From Pseudomonadota bacterium (GTDB lineage Bacteria > Pseudomonadota > Gammaproteobacteria > Xanthomonadales > Xanthomonadaceae), in the NCBI GenBank assembly GCA_023423605.1, contig JAFAFF010000075.1:1-12412 (forward strand): a stretch of DNA of 12,412 nt. The letters are read 5' to 3'. The notes under the pieces are model-generated. The model was not told the origin of the DNA, searched no databases, and was given only the letters and a program-made list of their open reading frames with translations. This document shows positions 6,445 to 12,412 of this stretch, one piece after another (the first letter of the stretch is position 1; each line of letters begins with the position of its first letter). The position numbers and the translations under genes were made by a program.

Positions 6445-7263
6445 TCAGGATCCGTACAACGCCTTGCGCGGCGCACCGGTCAGTTCCGCAGCCAGTTTCG
6501 CCGCGGTGGAGGGCGGCAGATGCTCGCTCAGCCGGGCATACATCCGCAGCCCCTGCGCCAGCTGCGCCTGCGCGTCGTTGGCCGCGCCCTGCACCATCAC
6601 CACGAATTCGCCCTTGCGCTGGTTCTCGTCGGCGTCCACCTGCCGTTGCAGGCTGGCCAGGTCGCCATCGAGCACGGTCTCGAACAGCTTGGTGAGTTCG
6701 CGCGCCAGCACCGCAGTACGCTCGCCACCGAAGGCTGCCCGCATGTCGGCCAACGACTCGCTGATGCGGTGCGAGGATTCGTAGAACACCATCGTGCGCA
6801 CTTCCCCGGCCAGCGACTGCAGGCGTTCGCGGCGCGCCGATGATTTTGCCGGCAGGAAGCCTTCGAAACTGAAACGATCGCTGGGCAGTCCGGCCACGCT
6901 CAGCGCCGCGATGGCCGCGCAGGCACCGGGGACCGGACTGACCCGGATGCCGGCCGCGCGTGCGGCACGGACGACCCGGAAACCCGGATCGCTCACCAGC
7001 GGCGTGCCGGCGTCACTGACCAGCGCCAGCGATTCGCCGGCCTGCAGGCGCGCCACGATGCGTTCGGACAGCGCATCTTCATTATGTTCATGCAGCGCCA
7101 CCAGCGGCTTCTGGATGCCGAAATGCGACAGCAGCTGGCCGGTATGGCGGGTGTCCTCGGCGCAGATCGCCGCCACCGAGCGCAGCACCTCCAGCGCCCG
7201 TGGGCTCAGGTCGGCAAGGTTGCCGATCGGGGTGGCAACGACATGCAGCGTGGCAACGGTCAT
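6445..7263 (-). CDS. rsmI: 16S rRNA (cytidine-1402-2'-O)-methyltransferase RsmI
   Basis: RsmI (YraL) is a SAM-dependent enzyme of the tetrapyrrole methylase fold that adds the 2'-O-methyl group to C1402 of 16S rRNA, the same nucleotide modified by RsmH. The 272 residues carry the family signatures: ATPIGNLADLSPRAL at 10-24, AEDTRHTGQLL at 35-45, LVSDAGTPLVSDPG at 81-94, PVPGACAAIAAL at 110-121, FEGFLP at 133-138 and MVFYESSHR at 158-166. The length is close to E. coli RsmI (286). The ATG is at 7261-7263 with GGAG about ten bases upstream. It is divergent from lpoA over 69 bases, as in E. coli, and rnpB follows on the same strand. Confidence 0.97.
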   Translation of the reverse strand: MTVATLHVVATPIGNLADLSPRALEVLRSVAAICAEDTRHTGQLLSHFGIQKPLVALHEHNEDALSERIVARLQAGESLALVSDAGTPLVSDPGFRVVRAARAAGIRVSPVPGACAAIAALSVAGLPSDRFSFEGFLPAKSSARRERLQSLAGEVRTMVFYESSHRISESLADMRAAFGGERTAVLARELTKLFETVLDGDLASLQRQVDADENQRKGEFVVMVQGAANDAQAQLAQGLRMYARLSEHLPPSTAAKLAAELTGAPRKALYGS

Positions 7264-7332
7264 CTCAACGGCACTCCAGGGTCAAGGGTAGAATCGTAGC
7301 GTGTACCCGGCCACGGCCGCTGCCCTTTCCGC

Positions 7333-9066
7333 ATGGACCCGATCATGAACAAGCCTGCCACACGGATATCCGCCCTCTCGTTGTCGCTGTTGCTCCTGGC
7401 CGGCTGCGCCACCACCAGCCTGACCAGCGCACCGGATTCGCCGGAACAGAGCCAGGCCCTGCAGTTGATCACCCAGGGTCGCCCACGCGACGCCGCCCTG
7501 CAGCTGGAGACCCTGGCCGGCACGCTGCGTGGCAGTGCCCGCAGCAATGCCCTGGCCGATGCGGCCTTCGCCTGGCATGAGGCCGGCGATGCGGCCCGCG
7601 CCCGCAGCCTGCTGGCGCAGGTACAGGTTCGCCAGCTCAGTGGTGCCAGCCGGCTGCGCCACCAGCTCACCACCGCCGAACTGGCACTGGCCGACCAGCA
7701 ACCCGCGCAGGCCCTGGCAGCGTTGACCGAGACCGGCGGCGAGCTGCCGCCCGAGCTGGCCACGCGCTGGCACCTGGCGCGTGCCGCTGCGCTGCAGGGT
7801 ACCGGCGATGCCTTCGGCGCCGCGCAGGAACGCGCGCTCGCGCATGCCAGCCTGGACGGCCAGGCGCGCAGCGAAAACCAGACCGCCGTCGCGGCCCTGC
7901 TGGGTACGCTGGACGATGCCACCCTGCGTGCGCGCGCCGCTGCGCTGCCGGCCAACGACCCGCTGTACAACTTTGCAGGCAGGGCCCTCATCGCCCGCGG
8001 CCTGCCGCTTCCGCGTCCGTTCGAACGCGGCGCCGCCGCGCAGTTCGATACCAGCAAGCGCCCGCCGGCGATGAGCGATGGCTACCGCCCACCGGTGAAG
8101 ATGGCGGTGCTGCTGCCACTGACCGGACGCCTGGCCACCGCCGCACAGCCCGTGCGCGATGGCCTGCTGACCGGCTATTACGGCGAGACCCGCCGCAAGC
8201 CGGCCATTGAATTCATCGACACCGCCGGCACGCCCGCTGGCGCGCTGGCCGCCTATGACAAGGCCGTCACCACGGGCGCGGACTTCATCGTCGGTCCGCT
8301 GGGTCGCGATGAGGTGGATGCGGTCTACCGCCGCGCGCAGTTGCCGGTACCGGTGCTGGCGCTGAACCGCGGCAAGGACGCACCGCCGGCCGGCAGCGCC
8401 GGCTTCTCGCTGGCTCCGGAAGACGATGGCGTGCTGGCCGCCGAATACCTGCGCGGCCGCGAACGCAGCAAGGTGCTGGTCCTGCACAGCAACGACGATA
8501 CCGGCCGCCGCACCGCCACCGCCTTTGCCGAGCGTTTCCGGCAGCGTGGTGGCCAGGTGCTGTCCACCATCGCCGTTGGCGACACGGTCAGCGACATCAC
8601 CGCGCAGCTGCGCGCTGCCGGTCCTGCCGATGGCGTCCTGCTGGCCATGCGTGCACCGCAGGCACGCCAGCTGGCTCCACAGCTGGCACTGGCCGGCGTG
8701 GCCGGCGGCACCCGCGTGGGCACCTCGCAGCTGACCATCGGCAGCGGCAAGCCGGAAGAAGACATGGCGCTGGATGGCATCATCTACCCCAATGAAACCT
8801 GGAACGTGCGCGCGGTGGCCGGCCTGCCCAATGCCGGCAGCGTCGGCCAGATGCTGCCCAGCGCACGGGGCCCGGCCGGTCGCCTGTTCGCCTTCGGGTT
8901 CGACGCCTGGAAGATCAGCGGCTACCTGGAAAACCTGGCGCACGAAGGTGGCCTGCCCGGTGCCACCGGCACGCTGTTCCTGGATGGCGACGGCAACGTG
9001 TTGCGGGTACCGGCATGGTCCACCTTCAATGGCGGCCGGCCGTTGCCGATCGCCCGTGCCGACTGA
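7333..9066 (+). CDS. lpoA: LpoA/LppC-like outer-membrane lipoprotein
   Basis: In E. coli LpoA (YraM) is an outer-membrane lipoprotein that activates penicillin-binding protein 1A from the periplasmic side. The 577 residues start with a lipoprotein signal ending in LLAGC; the lipidated residue is Cys25, or Cys21 if the second ATG (7345) is used. Neither ATG has a clear Shine-Dalgarno. Residues about 37-210 are Ala/Leu-rich helical pairs, consistent with the TPR-like N-domain. From about 255 there is a periplasmic-binding-protein fold ([20 protein letters not shown] at 259-278, [13 protein letters not shown] at 316-328). E. coli LpoA is 678 residues, so the helical domain is shorter here. Position beside divergent rsmI and before yraN supports orthology. 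Activation of a PBP in this organism is inferred. A weak -10 candidate TAGAAT lies at 7289-7294. Confidence 0.9.
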   Translation: MDPIMNKPATRISALSLSLLLLAGCATTSLTSAPDSPEQSQALQLITQGRPRDAALQLETLAGTLRGSARSNALADAAFAWHEAGDAARARSLLAQVQVRQLSGASRLRHQLTTAELALADQQPAQALAALTETGGELPPELATRWHLARAAALQGTGDAFGAAQERALAHASLDGQARSENQTAVAALLGTLDDATLRARAAALPANDPLYNFAGRALIARGLPLPRPFERGAAAQFDTSKRPPAMSDGYRPPVKMAVLLPLTGRLATAAQPVRDGLLTGYYGETRRKPAIEFIDTAGTPAGALAAYDKAVTTGADFIVGPLGRDEVDAVYRRAQLPVPVLALNRGKDAPPAGSAGFSLAPEDDGVLAAEYLRGRERSKVLVLHSNDDTGRRTATAFAERFRQRGGQVLSTIAVGDTVSDITAQLRAAGPADGVLLAMRAPQARQLAPQLALAGVAGGTRVGTSQLTIGSGKPEEDMALDGIIYPNETWNVRAVAGLPNAGSVGQMLPSARGPAGRLFAFGFDAWKISGYLENLAHEGGLPGATGTLFLDGDGNVLRVPAWSTFNGGRPLPIARAD

Positions 9067-9421
9067 GCGGACACGGCAGGGAGCGGCGGTGGAAGCCGCC
9101 GCCGAACAGTTGCTGCTGCGGGCCGGCCTGCAGCTCATCGCGCGCAACGTGTGTTACCGGGGCGGTGAGATCGACCGGGTGATGGACGATGCCGGTACCG
9201 TGGTATTCGTGGAAGTCCGCTTTCGTGCACGTGATGACTATGGCGGCGGTGCCATGTCGGTGGACGCACGCAAGCAACGCCGGCTGGCACTGGCCGCGCA
9301 GTTGTTCCTTGCCGATCACGCCCCGCTGGCACAGCGTCCCTGTCGCTTCGACGTGGTGGAAGCCAGCGGCCAGCCTCCACGGCTGCACTGGTTGCGTGAT
9401 GCTTTCCGGCTGGAAACCTGA
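9056..9421 (+). CDS. yraN: YraN family (UPF0102) nuclease-fold protein
   Basis: YraN proteins have a restriction-endonuclease-like fold; their exact role in the cell is not settled. The product has 121 residues when started at GTG 9056, which overlaps the end of lpoA by 11 bases. Family motifs are clear: [18 protein letters not shown] near 9-26, [10 protein letters not shown] near 34-43, FVEVRFR near 51-57 (the place of the E-x-K/R active-site strand), and [11 protein letters not shown] and WLRDAF near the end. I prefer the first GTG because it includes the Gly before the conserved Glu helix. A second GTG at 9089 has a better ribosome binding site (GGGAG, spacer 5) and would remove 11 residues. 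The stop overlaps the next gene by one base. Confidence 0.92.
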   Translation: MPTERTRQGAAVEAAAEQLLLRAGLQLIARNVCYRGGEIDRVMDDAGTVVFVEVRFRARDDYGGGAMSVDARKQRRLALAAQLFLADHAPLAQRPCRFDVVEASGQPPRLHWLRDAFRLET

Positions 9422-10851
9422 TGGACCTGCTGCACAAGCCCATGACTGCAATGAATGACGAGCTGATTCCGGCCCTGCCCCCCGCCTTCATCGAAACGCT
9501 GCGCACGCTGCTGGGCGATGAGGGTTGGCGGCAGGATGCGGCAACGCTGGAAGCACACGCACAGGATTATTCGTGGCGCCACCAGCGGCCGGCGGGCGTT
9601 GCAATGCCGACCACCACCGAACAGGTACAGGCATTGGTGCGCGCCTGCCGCGCGCACCGTATCGCGCTGGTGGCCCGCGGTGCCGGCACCGGCACCACGG
9701 GCGCGGCGGTGCCCCTGCGCGGCAGCATCGTGCTGTCATTCGCACGCATGGACCGCATCCTGGCCCTGCGCCCGGGTGATCGTTGCGCCGTGGTGCAGCC
9801 GGGGGTCCTCAACGGCGACCTGCAGCAGGCGTTGCAGCCGCATGGCCTGTTCTGGCCACCGGATCCCTCCAGCGCGGATATCTGCAGCATCGGCGGCAAC
9901 CTCGCCTGCAATGCGGGAGGCCCGCGTGCGGTGAAATACGGGGCAAGCCGCGACAACGTGCTGGGCCTGGTGGCGGTGACCGGCACCGGCGACGTCATAC
10001 GGTGCGGTGGCGCGTACACCAAGGACGCCACCGGCTACGACCTCACCCATCTGCTGGTAGGCAGCGAAGGCACGCTGGCACTGATCGTGGAAGCCACCCT
10101 CAAGCTCACGCCGCTGCCGAAAGCGCAGGCCGGGCTGCGCGTGCTGTATCGCGATGCCGATGCGGCGGCGCAGGCGGTATCGCGGGTGATGGGCCAGCCG
10201 GTGGTACCGACGCGACTGGAGTTCATGGATGCACGCAGCCTGCAACTGCTGCGTCACAACGGCGCCGATGTGCCCGAAGCCGGCGCCATGCTGCTGATCG
10301 AAGCGGATGGCGATGAAGACATTCTTCCGTACCTGCTGCAGGCGCTGGCCGACGCGGCCGAAGGTGATGGCATGCTCGCCCTCGACGTCGCCATGGAAGG
10401 ACAGGCCCGCGAACGCCTTTGGGCCGCGCGCAAGGCGTTGTCACCGGCCCTGCGCAGCATCGCACCGGGAAAGATCAATGAAGACGTGGTGGTGCCGGTA
10501 TCGCGCATACCGGATCTGGTGGCCGGCGTGCAGGTGCTGGCGCAGGCGTTCGCCCTGACCATCGTCACCTTCGGGCACGCGGGCAACGGCAACCTGCATG
10601 TGAACATTCTTTATCACCCCGACGATGCAGACGAGAGTGCACGCGCGCATGCGGCGTTGCCAAAGGTGTTCGCGTTGACACTGTCGCTGGGCGGCACGCT
10701 GTCTGGCGAGCACGGCATCGGGCTGGCCAAGCGCGACTTCATGGATCAGGCATTCACCGCCGGGACACTGGGCGCCATGCGTGCGATCAAAGGCGTGCTG
10801 GATCCCGATGCCATCCTGAATCCCGGCAAGGTATTCCCGCCCACGAGGTGA
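9421..10851 (+). CDS. FAD-linked 2-hydroxyacid oxidase (GlcD / D-lactate dehydrogenase type)
   Basis: This 476-residue protein belongs to the flavoenzymes that oxidise 2-hydroxyacids such as D-lactate, glycolate or D-2-hydroxyglutarate. The N-terminal FAD-binding PCMH domain shows ARGAGTGTTGAAVP (85-98), PPDPSSADICSIGGNLACNA (146-165), KYGASRDNVLG (172-182) and LLVGSEGTLALI (211-222). The C-terminal FAD oxidase domain has FGHAGNGNLHVN (384-395), whose two histidines bind the substrate-site metal in related enzymes, and SGEHGIG (428-434). It is soluble, with no signal peptide. The ATG overlaps the yraN stop as TGATG, implying coupled translation; ATGs at 9442 and 9451 are less likely starts. 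The substrate cannot be told from sequence, so no symbol is given. In E. coli, diaA occupies this place after yraN. Confidence 0.93.
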   Translation: MDLLHKPMTAMNDELIPALPPAFIETLRTLLGDEGWRQDAATLEAHAQDYSWRHQRPAGVAMPTTTEQVQALVRACRAHRIALVARGAGTGTTGAAVPLRGSIVLSFARMDRILALRPGDRCAVVQPGVLNGDLQQALQPHGLFWPPDPSSADICSIGGNLACNAGGPRAVKYGASRDNVLGLVAVTGTGDVIRCGGAYTKDATGYDLTHLLVGSEGTLALIVEATLKLTPLPKAQAGLRVLYRDADAAAQAVSRVMGQPVVPTRLEFMDARSLQLLRHNGADVPEAGAMLLIEADGDEDILPYLLQALADAAEGDGMLALDVAMEGQARERLWAARKALSPALRSIAPGKINEDVVVPVSRIPDLVAGVQVLAQAFALTIVTFGHAGNGNLHVNILYHPDDADESARAHAALPKVFALTLSLGGTLSGEHGIGLAKRDFMDQAFTAGTLGAMRAIKGVLDPDAILNPGKVFPPTR

Positions 10852-11073
10852 TCCTGGTCATGGCCCACCCGGGTGGCCGCGTCAGGGAGACCATCCTCGC
10901 CCGCACCGTCCCTGCGTGATGGAGGGACCCGTTCGAATGCATTCCACTTGTACTGCCGACCATCATGGCCTGCCTTGGACTCTGTCCGGACCTGAAGTCG
11001 CCGCCCGCTACCTGATCGGCTGCGCCTTACCCACGCTCCTGCGCTGCTGACCGCTCGCTTCATGCATCAGGGC
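10852..11073. other. Convergent intergenic gap, no gene seen
   Basis: This gap separates the FAD oxidase from the convergent fimbrial adhesin gene. It contains a 12-base palindrome CCACCCGGGTGG (10865-10876) just after the oxidase stop and a GTCCCT...AGGGAC inverted repeat around 10909-10930, either of which might form a hairpin. Neither has a T tract, so no intrinsic terminator can be called. Short open frames here match nothing I know. Confidence 0.6.
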
Positions 11074-12120
11074 TCAGTAGTAATTGGCGGTCAGCACCGC
11101 CTCGGCATTGATCGAACCGGGTGTCAGGTCTTCACTGGTACGGATGTAACGTGCTGAAAAGGGAATTCTTTCCGGAGCGCCAGTGGAAAGCGAGTGGCCC
11201 CAGACCGTACCCATGCGAAGCGGCTGACCACCGTACAGCAGTTGCATCCCCACACCACGGGCACTTGACTCTGGCGTAGCGCGCAGTACGTCAGACGTGC
11301 TGCTGCGGTCGTGTGCGTCGCTTATCTCAAGCGCGACGGGGCGGCCGGACACCGGACCGCAGTCCATTCCGACACTGAAGGCCTTTTCCCCGGCGGTGGC
11401 ATGCTGCGCCAGCAGGTCCGCAGCGATGGTATCGAGCAGCACACGGGCATCGGTCAATGTGCAGGTGCTGCCGAGGAAGTCATAGCCCAGATCAAAACGG
11501 AACTCGGCAACGTTCTGGTTGCCGATAAACACACTGCCAACCTGACGTTGGCTTGCAGGGCGCATGGCCCCCCCACGTGCGAATACCTCGAGGCTGATCT
11601 GGATGAGCGCATGCCCTTTCTGCAGGTACAAGGGCAGCCTGCGATTGGCGTCAAGAGCAGGCGGATCGACACCTTCCACGGGATCACCGAATTCGTCGTA
11701 CTGGTACAGCCGGAGCCTCAATGTCACCAGCGGTGAATCCGGAGCCGTTTCGTAAGCCGGGTTCCCATTGATATGACGCACATAACGCATGCCACTGAAC
11801 GAGGGAAATACGTCAACATCACCGGATCTGCTGCAGTTGAAGCGGATGAGACCGGTGGGAGCACTGAAGAGCGGCCTGTCCGGCTCACTTATGAACTGCG
11901 ATGTAACAGTCCGGCTATAGGTGACAAGCGCGACATCGGGAATACATTCCGCCGAGGCAGGAAATGCCGCTGCCACGGACAGGAACGCGCACGCGAGTGC
12001 AGCGCGTGCGTATCTCTGACAGGCCGCGAGGCATTGCCGCATCCCTTTCACGAATCGGGTGCGGGAGATCAGGTAACCCGCCTTGTGGCAGATCGGCGTC
12101 AAGCTTGAGGAGACGTACAT
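11074..12120 (-). CDS. Two-domain fimbrial tip adhesin-like protein
   Basis: The product resembles the tip adhesin of a chaperone-usher fimbria. I start it at ATG 12118-12120 (348 residues), because GGAGGAG precedes it by eight bases. The signal peptide then ends at ASA, with mature protein from about residue 58 (ECIPDVALVTYSR), so the n-region is unusually long. Internal ATG 12042 would give an ordinary signal peptide, but its AAAGGG abuts the ATG without a spacer. The first mature domain (about 58-215, two Cys) would be the receptor-binding part. The second (about 215-348) looks like a pilin: a Cys pair in STCTLTDARVLLDTI and FSVGMDCGPVSG, then a C-terminal strand pattern ending AEAVLTANYY. 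The frame is open back to a GTG at 12267 that overlaps the previous gene's stop. The receptor is unknown, and I cannot assign a named fimbrial type. Confidence 0.78.
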   Translation of the reverse strand: MYVSSSLTPICHKAGYLISRTRFVKGMRQCLAACQRYARAALACAFLSVAAAFPASAECIPDVALVTYSRTVTSQFISEPDRPLFSAPTGLIRFNCSRSGDVDVFPSFSGMRYVRHINGNPAYETAPDSPLVTLRLRLYQYDEFGDPVEGVDPPALDANRRLPLYLQKGHALIQISLEVFARGGAMRPASQRQVGSVFIGNQNVAEFRFDLGYDFLGSTCTLTDARVLLDTIAADLLAQHATAGEKAFSVGMDCGPVSGRPVALEISDAHDRSSTSDVLRATPESSARGVGMQLLYGGQPLRMGTVWGHSLSTGAPERIPFSARYIRTSEDLTPGSINAEAVLTANYY

Positions 12121-12136
12121 ATCCGGAGCTCCTCCA
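12112..12136 (-). promoter_or_regulatory. Strong ribosome binding site deciding the adhesin start
   Basis: The minus strand reads TTGGAGGAG followed by eight bases (CTCCGGAT) and ATG at 12120. It is the strongest Shine-Dalgarno match in the window, and it lies in the middle of a longer open frame. It argues that translation of the adhesin begins here and not at the upstream GTG 12267 or the downstream ATG 12042. Confidence 0.65.
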
Positions 12137-12263
12137 ACGATCTGATCGGATGCCGCCACCGCCATTACCAGCCGCTCCGCTCCTGGACCCACTGCATGCT
12201 CACTCAGATTGGCCGCTTGAGACCACAGCGACGCCCTGGCGTGGTGTCTGACCACGGAAGATT

Positions 12264-12412
12264 TCACTGGTAACTCGCCGTGATGATGATGTCGGCACTC
12301 ATCACGCCGGCATTGATGCCTTGCCCGGCGGTCCTGTAGTAGCCCACACGGATCGGCTGGCTGGCGCTGGCACCGGACACAGCGACATTGAGCGACGTAC
12401 CTTTCTTTATGT
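12264..12412 (-). CDS. Fimbrial (pilin-like) subunit, C-terminal fragment
   Basis: Only the last 48 codons and the stop are in the window; the frame continues beyond base 12412. The visible end includes SLNVAVSGASASQPIRVGYY, then GVMSADIIITASYQ before TGA. Alternating hydrophobic residues, the position of the Tyr pair and the penultimate Tyr fit the C-terminal strand of pilin subunits assembled by the chaperone-usher route. It lies upstream of the adhesin gene in the same direction, 143 bases before its preferred start, so both are probably part of one fimbrial operon whose pilin, chaperone and usher genes would be further upstream. Whether this is a minor or major subunit cannot be told. Confidence 0.7.
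   Translation of the reverse strand, partial: IKKGTSLNVAVSGASASQPIRVGYYRTAGQGINAGVMSADIIITASYQ

Noticed and set aside
6003..6843. Open frames on both strands over 6003-6843
   Set aside because: They cross the RNase P RNA gene and the end of rsmI. Stable RNA genes often leave frames open by chance.
7282..9147. Open minus-strand frame of 621 codons opposite lpoA
   Set aside because: It is low-complexity Ala/Gly/Gln/Arg sequence without a signal or domain, explained by codon bias of lpoA.
10865..10876. Palindrome CCACCCGGGTGG as a terminator
   Set aside because: It has no loop and is not followed by a T tract; a 12-base GC palindrome is not rare in this DNA.
10746..11063. Minus-strand frame of 105 codons after the FAD oxidase
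   Set aside because: It overlaps the end of the oxidase gene, has no good ribosome binding site and a composition typical of a shadow frame.
12121..12267. GTG 12267 as adhesin start
   Set aside because: It overlaps the previous stop, but would place a signal peptide more than 70 residues inside the protein. The strong ribosome binding site before 12120 is a better explanation.
1..12412. CRISPR array, toxin-antitoxin pair, phage or insertion-sequence genes, tRNA
   Set aside because: I saw no spaced direct repeats, transposase, integrase, toxin pair or tRNA fold. The only mobile-type element is the SMAG pair.

Overview
The window looks like a chromosomal stretch of a Stenotrophomonas (S. maltophilia group, Xanthomonadaceae). 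The DNA is GC-rich, the 5' part of the division and cell wall (dcw) cluster is in the usual gammaproteobacterial order, and a paired GTAG-headed hairpin of the SMAG type, known as an S. maltophilia repeat family, lies at 5935-5995. The genus is inferred. The gene identities of the core part are firm.

Positions 1-4850, minus strand: mraZ, rsmH, ftsL, ftsI and the first 432 codons of murE. Each junction is a four-base stop/start overlap (GTGA or ATGA), so this is one translationally coupled operon. A clear sigma-70 type promoter (4931-4958) precedes mraZ. Just downstream of it lie period-10 GTGGTT-like direct repeats (4887-4922) that fit a MraZ autoregulatory operator. The genes carry out rRNA methylation (rsmH), divisome assembly (ftsL), septal transpeptidation (ftsI) and addition of meso-diaminopimelate to the peptidoglycan precursor (murE).

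Positions 4851-5173: a divergent control region. It also holds a perfect DnaA box (5029-5037), a 15-base palindrome (5051-5065) and a weak promoter placed so that the next gene could be leaderless.

Positions 5174-7263: a plus-strand NRDE/TANGO2 family gene whose stop codon lies inside the SMAG pair; then, on the minus strand, the bacterial type A RNase P RNA gene (rnpB) and rsmI. RsmH and RsmI both modify the 16S rRNA decoding site (m4Cm1402 in E. coli), so both enzymes for one nucleotide are encoded within this window.

Positions 7333-10851, plus strand: an LpoA/LppC-like outer-membrane lipoprotein, a YraN family nuclease-fold protein and a GlcD/D-lactate dehydrogenase type FAD oxidase, each overlapping the next. 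Divergent rsmI and lpoA-yraN match the E. coli yraL/yraM-yraN arrangement.

Positions 10852-12412: a gene-free convergent gap of 222 bases, then the end of a chaperone-usher type fimbrial operon on the minus strand: the last 48 codons of a pilin-like subunit and a two-domain tip-adhesin-like protein. This part looks less GC-rich and is probably accessory.

I did not find a wholly new multi-gene system. The least explained signals are in the mraZ/NRDE control region and the N-terminus of the adhesin.
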